64,000 nt of DNA, taken from Nocardia stercoris (GTDB lineage Bacteria > Actinomycetota > Actinomycetes > Mycobacteriales > Mycobacteriaceae). The notes under the pieces were generated by a model that was not told where the DNA came from, ran no database searches, and saw nothing but the letters and a program-made list of their open reading frames with translations. Location of the stretch: positions 97,657-161,656 of the forward strand of contig NZ_RFFH01000015.1 of the NCBI RefSeq assembly GCF_003696265.1, given 5' to 3'. This document shows, piece after piece, positions 1 to 7,006 of the stretch; positions within the stretch are counted from its first letter, which is position 1, and each line of letters begins with the position of its first letter. Made by a program: the position numbers and the translations under genes.

Positions 1-600
1 CAGTTGTGATCGACCGAGCAGGTCCGGTTGCGGCCCACGCGCGTCCAGTGGCGATGCGACGAGCGAGTCCGGCTGCAGCCCAGGCTCGTCCGGTTGCGGT
101 CCACCGAGCAAGCCGGGCTGCGGCCCACCCTCGTCCAGTCGCGGTCCACCGAGCAAGCCGGGCTGCGGCCCACCCTCCTCCGGTTGCGGACCACCAAGCG
201 AATCGGGTTGCGGACCACGCGCGTCCGGTTGCGGCCCACCGAGCAAGTCGGGCTGCGGCCCACCCTCGTCCGGATGCGGCCCACTGGGCAAGTCGGGCTG
301 CGGCCCGCCCTCGTCCGGATGCGGCCCACCGAACAAGCCGGGCTGCAGCCCAGGCTCGTCCGGTTGCGGTCCACCGAGCGAATCGGGTTGCGGACCAAGC
401 GCGTCCGGTTGCGATTGGCCAAGCGAGTCGGGTTGCAGCCCAGGCTCGTCCAGTCGCGGTCCACCGAGCGACTGCCCAAGCACGTCCCGTTCCGATGGGT
501 GGAGCTGGTCGGGTTGCAACCCAGGCTCTTCCAGCTGGGCTGGGGCGGGCGGATCCGGCCGGATCGGCTGCGGCTGGGCCGCCGGTCGTGTGGTGTTCAC
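1..600 (-). CDS. Repeat-rich Gly/Pro/Gln/Asp protein, partial (runs off left edge)
   Basis: This minus-strand frame starts at GTG 600 and stays open for 200 codons to the window edge. A Shine-Dalgarno-like GAAAGGGG lies seven bases upstream. After about 55 N-terminal residues rich in Pro and Gln, it consists of degenerate 15-residue repeats of the type GGPQPDEGGPQPGLL, i.e. 45-bp DNA repeats. No membrane segment is visible. It lies 66 bp after tadC on the same strand, where Tad clusters usually carry pilin or TadE-like genes, so it may be part of the same operon. All frames are open here because the repeat lacks stop codons. The minus frame is preferred for its start, RBS and context. Function is unknown, and it could be the N-terminal extension of a conserved protein outside the window. 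Confidence 0.6.
   Translation of the reverse strand, partial: MNTTRPAAQPQPIRPDPPAPAQLEEPGLQPDQLHPSERDVLGQSLGGPRLDEPGLQPDSLGQSQPDALGPQPDSLGGPQPDEPGLQPGLFGGPHPDEGGPQPDLPSGPHPDEGGPQPDLLGGPQPDARGPQPDSLGGPQPEEGGPQPGLLGGPRLDEGGPQPGLLGGPQPDEPGLQPDSLVASPLDARGPQPDLLGRSQL
16..540. repeat. Degenerate 45-bp tandem repeat array
   Basis: Units of about 45 bp recur head to tail across this stretch, with recurring words such as GCGGCCCACC, CACCGAGC and CGGGCTGCGG. The unit is an exact multiple of three, so coding phase is kept in every copy. There are no unique spacers, so it is a coding minisatellite rather than a CRISPR array. It encodes the repeat part of the partial minus-strand protein. Confidence 0.8.
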
Positions 601-666
601 AGGTGTCCCCTTTCACCAGGTCCGGGGCGGCGGGTCCGCGCCGGAAGGTTCGAGTCGTCGCGGCGG

Positions 667-1269
667 TCATCGCAGGCCTGCGCCCAGTACTCGGCCGGCC
701 AGGCCGATTACCACCGGCACGATGCCGAGGCAGACGAACGCCGGGAGGAAGCAGAGGCCTAGTGGGCCGCTGATCAGGACGCCGGCTCGTTCGGCGCGAG
801 CGGCGGCGGCGTCCTCGATCGCACCGCGGCGCTGCTGGGCTAGTTCGGTGACCGCGTCGGCCAGCGCGGCACCGGAACGGGCTGAGCGGCAGGCCAATCG
901 AGCGAGGGCGGTGGTGTCCTCATCGGCGGCGTCGTCGGCTGCGCGCTGCCAGGCGACAGTCGGATCGGCGCCCAGCGCCAGCAATCCGGCCGCCTGGGCC
1001 AATGCGGTGCCCAGCGGCTGTGGGGCGATCGGCGCCACAGCACGAGCCGCCACCGCGACCGGCAACCCGGAACGCAGACATCCGGCCAGCAGATCGAGAG
1101 CCGACGCCGCGGCGAGCGGATCGAGGCGCGGACGCTTATCCGGTCCCGCCGGCTGCGGCGCAGCGCCGGCCGACAGGGCGCGCAGGCGGAGGCCCGAACC
1201 CGTCGACGTGGGCAGAAGGACCAGGGATCCCGCGACCGCGGCCGACGCCCAGACTGCCGCGGCCATCAT
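667..1269 (-). CDS. tadC: TadC-like type II/IV secretion inner-membrane protein
   Basis: A 200-residue protein resembling the short actinobacterial TadC (T2SSF family, Rv3657c position). In Tad systems TadB and TadC form the inner-membrane platform with which the TadA ATPase assembles Flp pili. The central part is helical and Ala/Arg-rich, and a long hydrophobic segment near the C-terminus (around LGLCFLPAFVCLGIVPVVIG) is the membrane anchor. The start ATGATG at 1269 overlaps the stop of a small upstream ORF (1266-1385). That ORF is itself a copy of the tadC 5' end, so the original tadB-tadC coupling has been displaced by two repeat units. It lies downstream of ssd, tadA and tadB in one operon. 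Confidence 0.8.
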   Translation of the reverse strand: MMAAAVWASAAVAGSLVLLPTSTGSGLRLRALSAGAAPQPAGPDKRPRLDPLAAASALDLLAGCLRSGLPVAVAARAVAPIAPQPLGTALAQAAGLLALGADPTVAWQRAADDAADEDTTALARLACRSARSGAALADAVTELAQQRRGAIEDAAAARAERAGVLISGPLGLCFLPAFVCLGIVPVVIGLAGRVLGAGLR

Positions 1270-1495
1270 GGCCGCCACCCGCGGCCCGCGAGTGTGCACA
1301 GTCGGACAACGGATCCAGCCGATACCGGCAGCAGCACCGACAAACCCGCGTCCGCGAACGACGCCCGGACGGTTGCAACCATCATGGCCGCCACCCCCGG
1401 TCCGCGAATGTGCACAGTCGGACAACGGATCCAGCCGATACCGGCAGCAGCACCGACGAACCCGCGGCCGCGACCGGCATCCACACCGAGGCCGT
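1264..1495. repeat. 116-bp tandem duplication at the tadB-tadC junction
   Basis: Two direct copies with a period of 116 bp lie at about 1264-1379 and 1380-1495. Forty-nine bases from 1293 are identical to those from 1409, followed by one mismatch and eight more matches. A third, more diverged copy is the real tadC 5' end to the left. 116 is not a multiple of three, which explains why each copy ends in a stop. Confidence 0.9.
1266..1385 (-). CDS. Small leader ORF 2, duplicate of the tadC 5' end
   Basis: A 39-codon ORF starting ATGATG and ending in a TGA that overlaps the ATG of tadC. Its middle (SVLLPVSAGSVVRLC) repeats leader ORF 1 almost exactly and resembles the tadC N-terminus (AGSLVLLPTSTGSGLRL). 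It ends GWRP-stop because the copied frame runs out. It may be translated purely as a coupling device carrying ribosomes from tadB to tadC, or be non-functional duplication debris. No independent function is suggested. Confidence 0.5.
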   Translation of the reverse strand: MMVATVRASFADAGLSVLLPVSAGSVVRLCTLAGRGWRP

Positions 1496-1498
1496 CAT
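1382..1498 (-). CDS. Small leader ORF 1, duplicate of the tadC 5' end
   Basis: A 38-codon ORF whose ATG at 1498 overlaps the tadB stop as ATGA, the junction expected for tadB-tadC itself. It encodes a short hydrophobic stretch (AAAGSSVLLPVSAGSVV) and ends GWRP, with its TGA overlapping the ATGATG of leader ORF 2. It is the first of three successive copies of the tadC start. Confidence 0.5.
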   Translation of the reverse strand: MTASVWMPVAAAGSSVLLPVSAGSVVRLCTFADRGWRP

Positions 1499-2283
1499 GA
1501 CACCGACCCGCGGGTGATGAGGTCGGTCCACAGCAGGCCGGCGCAGGCCAGGGCGACGCCGAGCGGCAGGACCACCGCGCCGGCCGGAGTGCCGAACAGC
1601 ACCCGGATCGGGGCGGCTCCCATTGCTTCGCCGAGCGCCAAACCGAGCAGTGGGAGGCCCGCCAGCACGGCGGCGCTCGCGCGGGCCCCGGCCAGTGCGG
1701 CCGCGGTACGGGCGTGAAAACGCATGCGGGAGACCAGGTCCGCGCGGGCAGCGGCCAGGAGTTCGGCCAGTGGCAAACCGTGATTCTCGGCGACCTGCCA
1801 GGCGTCGGCGACTCGTGCGAGTTCTGCCGCCACGACCGCGTTCGGGTCGCGTAGGCCGTCGGCGGCCGACCCGCCGAGCCGGCCGCGGGCCGCCCCGACC
1901 GCGAAGGCGCGGGCGGTGTCGCCGTCGGCTTCGGCAGCCGCCAGCTGGGCCGCGGTACTCGGGTGGGCGCCGGCCCGCAGTTCGGCCACGACTGCCGCGA
2001 GCGCGGTGGACAGCGCCCGCCGCTCGGCGACTCGTACCCGCTGCCGCCGCGCCGCCCGCGACCGCACCCAGGCCGTACCCGCGGCCAGTGCGACCGCCGT
2101 CCCCGCTCCGGCACCCCACCACACGGCGATCACCGCGGCCAGGACAGCACCGACCACACCGGTATTGCGCGACAACGCCTTCCGCGTAGGCGCCGCACCG
2201 AACAGTGCCCGGAAACGGCGTCGGGACACCGGCACCGGCACCGTCAGAAGCGCGGCGGCGGCCACAATCAGCGCCGCGCTCAT
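1495..2283 (-). CDS. tadB: TadB-like type II secretion system F domain protein
   Basis: About 262 residues. An N-terminal membrane segment (SAALIVAAAALLTVPV) is followed by a second hydrophobic pair near residues 45-75, a cytoplasmic T2SSF helical domain, and two C-terminal membrane segments. This is the usual TadB layout (Rv3658c position). It would form the inner-membrane platform of the Tad/Flp pilus machine with TadC. The chosen ATG at 2283 overlaps the tadA stop as ATGA. An alternative ATG at 2289 adds two residues. The stop overlaps a tadC-like leader ORF, not tadC itself. Confidence 0.85.
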   Translation of the reverse strand: MSAALIVAAAALLTVPVPVSRRRFRALFGAAPTRKALSRNTGVVGAVLAAVIAVWWGAGAGTAVALAAGTAWVRSRAARRQRVRVAERRALSTALAAVVAELRAGAHPSTAAQLAAAEADGDTARAFAVGAARGRLGGSAADGLRDPNAVVAAELARVADAWQVAENHGLPLAELLAAARADLVSRMRFHARTAAALAGARASAAVLAGLPLLGLALGEAMGAAPIRVLFGTPAGAVVLPLGVALACAGLLWTDLITRGSVS

Positions 2284-3491
2284 GCGCACAGCCGTTCTGC
2301 GAGCAACGCGTGCAGCCGGTCGGCCGCCGGAGCCGGTGCGCCGTCGGCGCGCCAGGCCGGTTCGATGCGGACTCGGCCATCGGAGTCGCGGACGACCATG
2401 CCGATCTCACGGAGGCCGCGGGTACCGTCAGCGCGACGGTGGACGTGCAGGACGACGTGGACGGCGGCGGCCAGCTGGCTGTGCAGAGCAGCGCGGTCCA
2501 TGCCGCCCAGGGCGGCCAGGGCTTCGAGGCGGGCGGGGACCTCCTGCGGTGAGTTCGCGTGGACGGTGCCGGCGCCGCCGTCGTGGCCGGTGTTCAGGGC
2601 GGTGAGCAGGTCGACTACCTCGGCGCCGCGCACCTCGCCGATCACGATGCGATCGGGGCGCATGCGCAGGGCCTGCCGGACCAGGTCGCGGACCGTCACC
2701 GCGCCCGCACCCTCGACGTTCGCGGTGCGGGCGACCAACCGGACCACGTGCGGATGCGGTGGCGCCAGTTCGGCGGCGTCTTCGACGCAGATGATGCGTT
2801 CGGCCGCATCGACTTTCGCCAGGAGACCGGAGAGCAGGGTGGTCTTTCCGGCTCCGGTGCCGCCGACCACCAGGAAGGCGATCCGGGCCGCGACGATCTG
2901 TTCCAACAGCACCTTCGCGGCCGGAGCCACCGCGCCGCCGGCCGCGAGGGCGTCGAGTCCCTGTGCGGCCGGGCGCAGTACACGCAGCGACAGGCAGGTA
3001 CCGCCGTGGGCGATCGGCGCGAGTACCGCGTGCAGCCGCACACCGAACGAATCACCCAGCACCGCATCGAATTCCGGCAGTCGGCCGTCGACCCAGGGCT
3101 GGGCGTCGTCCAAGCGCCGGCCCGCCGACAAAGCGAGGCGCTGCGCCAGCCGGCGCACCGCGGCCTCGTCGGCGAAGCAGACCGAGGTGCGCCGCAACCC
3201 GTGCCCGCGGTCGACCCACACCGCGTCGGGCCCGGTGACCAGCACGTCGGAGACCTGCGGATCGTGCAGCAGCGGTTCGAGGACACCGGCCCCGGTCAGC
3301 TCGGTCTGCAGCAGCCGCAGGGCGCGCAGTAGGTCCGTATCCCCCAGTACTCCGGCCGATTCGGCCCGGATCGCGGCTGCCACCCGGACCGGATCGGGGT
3401 CGCCCGGTTCGACCGCCAGCCGCTCCCGGATCCGGTCCAGCAGCTCCGGCGTGACCACCGGGTCGCCGCGGCGCCCGTCGTCCGCGCTCAT
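2280..3491 (-). CDS. tadA: TadA/CpaF-type secretion ATPase
   Basis: A 403-residue AAA+ type II/IV secretion ATPase that would power Flp pilus assembly (Rv3659c, CpaF family). An N-terminal domain is followed by the Walker A motif GGTGAGKTT at about 210-218, an Asp box around CVEDAAEL at 235-242, a Walker B region RPDRIVIGEVRG at 279-290 and a His box GHDGGAGTVHAN at 302-313. All nucleotide-binding elements are intact. The ATG at 3491 overlaps the ssd stop as ATGA, and the tadA stop overlaps the tadB start in the same way, so the operon is translationally coupled. An upstream in-frame start at 3692 lies inside ssd and is not credible. Confidence 0.92.
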   Translation of the reverse strand: MSADDGRRGDPVVTPELLDRIRERLAVEPGDPDPVRVAAAIRAESAGVLGDTDLLRALRLLQTELTGAGVLEPLLHDPQVSDVLVTGPDAVWVDRGHGLRRTSVCFADEAAVRRLAQRLALSAGRRLDDAQPWVDGRLPEFDAVLGDSFGVRLHAVLAPIAHGGTCLSLRVLRPAAQGLDALAAGGAVAPAAKVLLEQIVAARIAFLVVGGTGAGKTTLLSGLLAKVDAAERIICVEDAAELAPPHPHVVRLVARTANVEGAGAVTVRDLVRQALRMRPDRIVIGEVRGAEVVDLLTALNTGHDGGAGTVHANSPQEVPARLEALAALGGMDRAALHSQLAAAVHVVLHVHRRADGTRGLREIGMVVRDSDGRVRIEPAWRADGAPAPAADRLHALLAERLCA

Positions 3492-4570
3492 CGCGCCACC
3501 GCCAATTCGGCTGCGACGGCCAGTGCGGCGGTGCGCAGTGGCCCACGTCGCACGCGCAGCCCGCCGCGCTCCAGGTCCCCGTCGAGCCCCGGCTGCGCAC
3601 GCACCACCGCCAACAGCGGAAGGCCCAGTGCCGCAGCGACTTCGCTGCCGTGCAGGCCGCCCGGCGCCGGCCCGCGAACCAGCAAGCGGCACCGCGGATT
3701 TCGGCGGCCGATGTGGACGGCCGCCGTGCGGGCGGCCGAGATCGACCGCAGCCGGGCGGGCACCACCAGCACGACCAGGTCGGCACCGTCGAGCATCTGA
3801 TCGGCCGCCCGGCCGCGCTGGGTGGAGACATCGCAGACCACCAGATCGCCCGCGGCGCGACCCGCCTCCAGCACGGCTCGCACTGCGGCAGTGCCGATTT
3901 CGATCGGTGCCTCACTGCCGGTCGGGCGCGCACAGGCCAGGACCGCCAGCCCCGGCGCCGCGGTGGGCAACGCGTCGTGCAGGGTGGCGGCGGCGACCCG
4001 GCCGTCCTGGATCACCAGATCCGGCCAGCGCGGACCGGCCACCGATTCGATGCCGAGCAGCAGATCGAGACCACCTCCGTGCGGGTCGCCGTCGACCAGC
4101 AGGGTGTGCGGCCGCAACCGGCCGGTGCCGGTAAGCGCGACGGCCGCGGCCAGGGTGGAGGCGCCCGCGCCCCCACCGGCGCCGGCGACGGCGACCACCA
4201 GCCCGTCACCGGTGCCGCGACCGTCGCGCTGCGCGAAGACCTCGATCACGTGCTCGGCCGCTTGGGGCAGCGCATACACCCGGTCGGTACCCACCGCGGC
4301 GGCCGCCCGCCATTCCGCCAATCCCGGCTCGCCGACGGTCATCAGCAGGACCCCCGGCCGGCGCGCGAGACCGGCCGCGGCGCACTGCTGGGCCGAGACG
4401 GTGTCCAGGATCACCAATTCCGCAGCGGCCCACAGGGGTCGGCCGACCGGTCCGGGTTGTTCGTCGAGCGGCCGGTCGGCCGCGGCGGCGATGCGCCGGA
4501 TCTCCTCGCGCAGCCGATGGTCGGCCAGCAGGACCAGTGCGGGGGAAGCCGGGCTCGGTGCGGAGTTCAT
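3488..4570 (-). CDS. ssd: Septum-site-determining protein Ssd (CpaE/MinD-like)
   Basis: About 360 residues. An N-terminal receiver-like region (VLLADHRLREEI) is followed by a MinD/ParA-type domain. The P-loop position (GAGGGAGAST, about 130-139) lacks the lysines of the MinD KGGxGKT motif, as known for the divergent Ssd group. A switch-like VDGDPHGGGLD and a later VVCDVST region are present. Rv3660c is described as a septum-site-determining, septation-inhibiting protein, and homologues head tad operons as CpaE-like localisation factors. It is the first gene of the tad operon. ATG 4570 has a weak leaderless-type hexamer CACGCT 7 bases upstream. An ATG at 4594 is the alternative. Confidence 0.85.
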   Translation of the reverse strand: MNSAPSPASPALVLLADHRLREEIRRIAAAADRPLDEQPGPVGRPLWAAAELVILDTVSAQQCAAAGLARRPGVLLMTVGEPGLAEWRAAAAVGTDRVYALPQAAEHVIEVFAQRDGRGTGDGLVVAVAGAGGGAGASTLAAAVALTGTGRLRPHTLLVDGDPHGGGLDLLLGIESVAGPRWPDLVIQDGRVAAATLHDALPTAAPGLAVLACARPTGSEAPIEIGTAAVRAVLEAGRAAGDLVVCDVSTQRGRAADQMLDGADLVVLVVPARLRSISAARTAAVHIGRRNPRCRLLVRGPAPGGLHGSEVAAALGLPLLAVVRAQPGLDGDLERGGLRVRRGPLRTAALAVAAELAVAR

Positions 4571-4622
4571 ACCGGTCAGCGTGATCGCGCACACCAGCAG
4601 TGGCGACCGGCCTTACGGCGAG

Positions 4623-4649
4623 TGTGGACAACTCGCACCCTGTGGATGA
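4623..4649. promoter_or_regulatory. Pair of DnaA-box-like sequences
   Basis: TGTGGACAA at 4623-4631 is the complement of TTGTCCACA, the actinobacterial DnaA-box consensus. TGTGGATGA at 4641-4649 is a one-mismatch relative in the same orientation, 18 bp away. Both lie in the 361-bp divergent region between ssd and the HAD gene. DnaA binding is inferred only from the sequence match. Confidence 0.35.
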
Positions 4650-4700
4650 AAACAGAACGCCGAGTTACAGGAAAAGGGACCGGCCCGGCCGGAAATAGAG

Positions 4701-4788
4701 GACGGCCCCAGCCGGGGGGGGAGGAGGCTGGGGCCGTCGAGGTTCAGCCCCGGGGGGTCGGGCTGAACACGCCTGGACCATGTCCAGG
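4701..4788. other. Cluster of three inverted repeats in a divergent intergenic region
   Basis: A 13-bp perfect stem (4701-4713 with 4726-4738) is followed by a 9-bp stem (4742-4750 with 4760-4768) and a 7-bp stem (4772-4778 with 4782-4788). Such hairpins normally sit at 3' ends, but the flanking genes diverge from here. The HAD gene looks leaderless with its transcript starting near 4932, so the hairpins should not be in its mRNA. The region may end an unrecognised small transcript or form a DNA-level structure. Confidence 0.6.
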
Positions 4789-4919
4789 TGCCAGCAATAC
4801 TACACCCAGCACCGGTCCGGGGCGCAAGTCCCGAAACTGGAAATTTCGAGGTAGCGAGCCTGTGTCTCCCGGACGACAGGACGGTGTGGCACCGAGGCTC
4901 CGGACCGGGCGCGGCCTCC

Positions 4920-4925
4920 TATTCT
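4920..4925 (+). promoter_or_regulatory. -10 hexamer TATTCT, leaderless GTG 4932
   Basis: TATTCT fits TAnnnT and ends six bases before the GTG start, placing the transcript start at the start codon. Confidence 0.55.
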
Positions 4926-4931
4926 GTATCC

Positions 4932-5777
4932 GTGACGGCCGAGGCCAACCAGATACCGGAAGCCGGTGAAACGCCGCGACCCCGCACTCGGGTCGCCGCG
5001 TTCTTCGACCTGGACAAGACCGTGATCGCGAAGTCGAGTGCCTTCGTGTTCAGCCGACCCTTCTACGATCAGGGCCTGCTCAACCGCCGGACGGTGTTGG
5101 AGAGCAGCTATGCCCATTTCCTGTTCCTGCTGTCGGGCGCCGACCACGACCAGATGGAACGGATGCGCGAGCACCTCACCAAGATGTGCGCGGGCTGGGA
5201 TGTCGCGCAGGTCAAGGCGATCGTCGCCGAGACGCTGCACGAACTCGTCGAACCACTGATCTTCGCCGAGGCCGCGAACCTGATCGCCGACCACAAGATT
5301 CGCGGTCACGACGTGGTGATCGTCTCGGCGTCCGGCGAAGAGATGGTCGCCCCGATCGCCGCCGCCCTGGGCGCCACGCACACCGCGGCCACCCGCATGG
5401 TGATCGAGGACGGCAAGTACGCCGGCAGCGTCGAGTTCTACTGCTACGGCGAGGGCAAGGTGACCGCCATGCGGCGGCTCGCCGAGGAGCACGGTTACGA
5501 CCTGTCGCAGTGCTACGCCTACTCCGATTCGATCACCGATCTGCCGATGCTGTCGGCCGTCGGACACCCGACCGCGGTGAATCCGGACCGGAATCTGCGC
5601 CGCGAGGCCACTTCCCGGGGCTGGCCGATCCTGACCTTCAGCAACCCGGTCTCACTGTGGGCCCGGTTGCCGGCGGCGTCCACCACGACCGTGGCCGCGA
5701 CCGCCGCGGTGGGGATCGCCGCGCTCGTGGCCGGCGCGGTCAGTTACCGCCTGTTGCGCAGAAACCCGCCTGTCTGA
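4932..5777 (+). CDS. HAD-superfamily IB phosphatase (SerB-like), membrane-anchored
   Basis: A 281-residue haloacid-dehalogenase hydrolase (Rv3661 position). Motif I DLDKT at 26-30 gives the nucleophile and acid Asp residues, motif II is VSASGEEMV, and motif III/IV is YAYSDSITDLPML. These are features of the phosphoserine-phosphatase-like IB group, which acts on small phosphorylated metabolites. A C-terminal hydrophobic segment (TVAATAAVGIAALVAGAV) followed by Arg residues suggests a membrane tail. The substrate is unknown. GTG 4932 is chosen because a -10 hexamer lies exactly six bases upstream. An upstream in-frame ATG at 4788 lies within the hairpin region and is rejected. Confidence 0.88.
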   Translation: MTAEANQIPEAGETPRPRTRVAAFFDLDKTVIAKSSAFVFSRPFYDQGLLNRRTVLESSYAHFLFLLSGADHDQMERMREHLTKMCAGWDVAQVKAIVAETLHELVEPLIFAEAANLIADHKIRGHDVVIVSASGEEMVAPIAAALGATHTAATRMVIEDGKYAGSVEFYCYGEGKVTAMRRLAEEHGYDLSQCYAYSDSITDLPMLSAVGHPTAVNPDRNLRREATSRGWPILTFSNPVSLWARLPAASTTTVAATAAVGIAALVAGAVSYRLLRRNPPV

Positions 5778-5861
5778 GCCGGTCAGCGGACGCGGATCGT
5801 GCCGTCGCGGTGCCCGAAAATACCGCTGACCGGGGCGGATCATTGAAATTTCGCACAGCCC

Positions 5862-5890
5862 TTGATGTGAGTGCGGTCACAGGGTAACAA
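5862..5890 (+). promoter_or_regulatory. Strong promoter of the Ms1-like RNA
   Basis: TTGATG (5862-5867), a 17-base spacer and TAACAA (5885-5890) form a near-consensus primary-sigma promoter, one of the best in the window. It points into a region with no convincing protein gene, with a start expected near 5897. Confidence 0.65.
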
Positions 5891-5896
5891 TGGTGG

Positions 5897-6200
5897 CACG
5901 GAAGGACGGAAGGCCTAGGCCGCACCGGAAGAGAAGGTTCGGTCTCCCATCCCATCCCTTCCCAGCACGGACGCCAGGCACCCACGCGGAGCGCGCCGCG
6001 ACAAGGGCAACAGCGTTGTGGGCTTGCGACAACCGGAAATTCGGCGGCGAACGCCTCGCACGGGTTGCGAGGATGAACCGGCCGGGACCGGCAGATCGCC
6101 GAGGCCGAACAGGACACAACCCGATCAGCACGCTTGGTAACCGGGCTGTCCGTGCTTGCGGGCGGTGTTTCGCACAGACGATGCACCGCCCGCAGTAATG
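5897..6200 (+). ncRNA. Probable Ms1 (MTS2823-type) 6S-like RNA
   Basis: This 450-bp gap lies between homologues of Rv3661 and Rv3662c. In M. tuberculosis the abundant RNA MTS2823 (Ms1), about 300 nt long, is encoded between those two genes; its M. smegmatis counterpart binds core RNA polymerase. Here a strong promoter precedes about 300 bases without a credible ORF. The segment closes with a perfect 11-bp hairpin at 6157-6167 and 6184-6194. Near the 5' end is the palindrome GGCCTAGGCC. The call rests on gene order, promoter and length. I did not verify primary sequence or the closing stem against Ms1. An ORF at 5890-6198 shows no protein-like features and is treated as chance. Confidence 0.68.
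6157..6194 (+). terminator. Hairpin at the end of the Ms1-like RNA
   Basis: TGCGGGCGGTG (6157-6167) pairs perfectly with CACCGCCCGCA (6184-6194) around a 16-base loop. No U-tract follows. Confidence 0.5.
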
Positions 6201-6234
6201 TCCGCACACTATTACCCGCGAGGTGCCCGCCGGG

Positions 6235-6981
6235 CTAGCCGGTCGCCGAATCCGCGATCGACTTGGCTTCGCGGGCACCGTCTTCCAGTGCGCCACAGCA
6301 GAACACCACCCAGCCGCCGACCCCCGCCGCGGTTCCGGAACCGAAACCCGCGGCCGCGTCGGCGTACGCTTGCGCGCGCCGCAACCAGAACACTTCCGGC
6401 ACCCCGAGGCTGTGCGGATCCAGTCCGCTGGCGACCGTGACCAGCCGTGAGGCCGCGCGCGCGACGATGCCGTCCGCGGAACCGAAGGGGCGCAGCGACA
6501 ACAGCTCACCGTGCACGACCGCCGCCACCACCGGCGCGGGCGCTTTGGACCCGAGCACGGTCTGGGCCAGCAGGTCCAGGCGCTCGGCCACCCCCGGCAC
6601 GGACCGCGGCCGGCCGAGTTCCTGTGGATCGGCGACCAGATCGGACGCGGCCAGCAGATGCAGGCGGGCCAGCGCCTGCAGCGGTGCCCGCTGCCACACC
6701 CGGACCAGGTTCTGCAGCGCCTCGCCGTCGAGGGCCTGCCCGACCCGCAGCGCGCCGGCCAGGATCGGGTCCTCGACCTGCCCGTCCGCCGGGATGTCGG
6801 TGCTTCCGCCCTCCAGCGCGGCCGACGAGCGCGCCGCCCGCACCGCGGCCTCCGCGGCCGTGGTCGGCCAGCCCCGCCGGTTGGCGCGGTGCCGGTGTAC
6901 CTCGGCCAGCGCGTCGCGCGCTTTCACCGCGGCGTCGCCGACACCCGGCAGCTCGACCAGTGGCTGCAACACATCACTCAC
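6235..6981 (-). CDS. Rv3662c-like protein with degenerate Fic-like motif
   Basis: A 248-residue protein in the position of Rv3662c. The region HGELLSLRPFGSADGIVAR resembles the Fic-domain core HxFxxIHPFxxGNGRxxR. However, the catalytic His before PF is Arg, and the GNGR phosphate-binding turn is absent. If it has a Fic fold it is probably not an active AMP-transferase. The rest is Ala-rich and helical. GTG 6981 is chosen because TAGCGT (complement of 6989-6994) sits seven bases upstream, as in leaderless genes. GTG 6990 is the alternative. It converges on the Ms1-like RNA. Function is unknown. Confidence 0.75.
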   Translation of the reverse strand: MSDVLQPLVELPGVGDAAVKARDALAEVHRHRANRRGWPTTAAEAAVRAARSSAALEGGSTDIPADGQVEDPILAGALRVGQALDGEALQNLVRVWQRAPLQALARLHLLAASDLVADPQELGRPRSVPGVAERLDLLAQTVLGSKAPAPVVAAVVHGELLSLRPFGSADGIVARAASRLVTVASGLDPHSLGVPEVFWLRRAQAYADAAAGFGSGTAAGVGGWVVFCCGALEDGAREAKSIADSATG

Positions 6982-6988
6982 CGCCCAC

Positions 6989-6994
6989 ACGCTA
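6989..6994 (-). promoter_or_regulatory. -10 hexamer TAGCGT, leaderless GTG 6981
   Basis: Read on the minus strand, TAGCGT ends seven bases before the GTG at 6981. Confidence 0.4.
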
Positions 6995-7006
6995 CCCGGG
7001 GGTAGT

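Noticed and set aside
16..540. Repeat array considered as CRISPR
   Set aside because: Units are contiguous 45-bp coding repeats with no spacers and no cas genes nearby.
6..773. Plus-strand ORFs of about 250 codons across the 45-bp repeats
   Set aside because: All frames are open because the repeat lacks stops. Only the minus frame has a start with RBS and fits the operon direction.
1963..4134. 723-codon plus ORF
   Set aside because: Antisense to tadA and ssd, which have full motifs and coupled starts. Its translation is Arg/Pro-rich junk typical of high-GC shadows.
5890..6198. 102-codon ORF inside the Ms1-like region
   Set aside because: Basic, low-information protein without RBS or conserved features. 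The promoter and end hairpin fit an RNA gene better.
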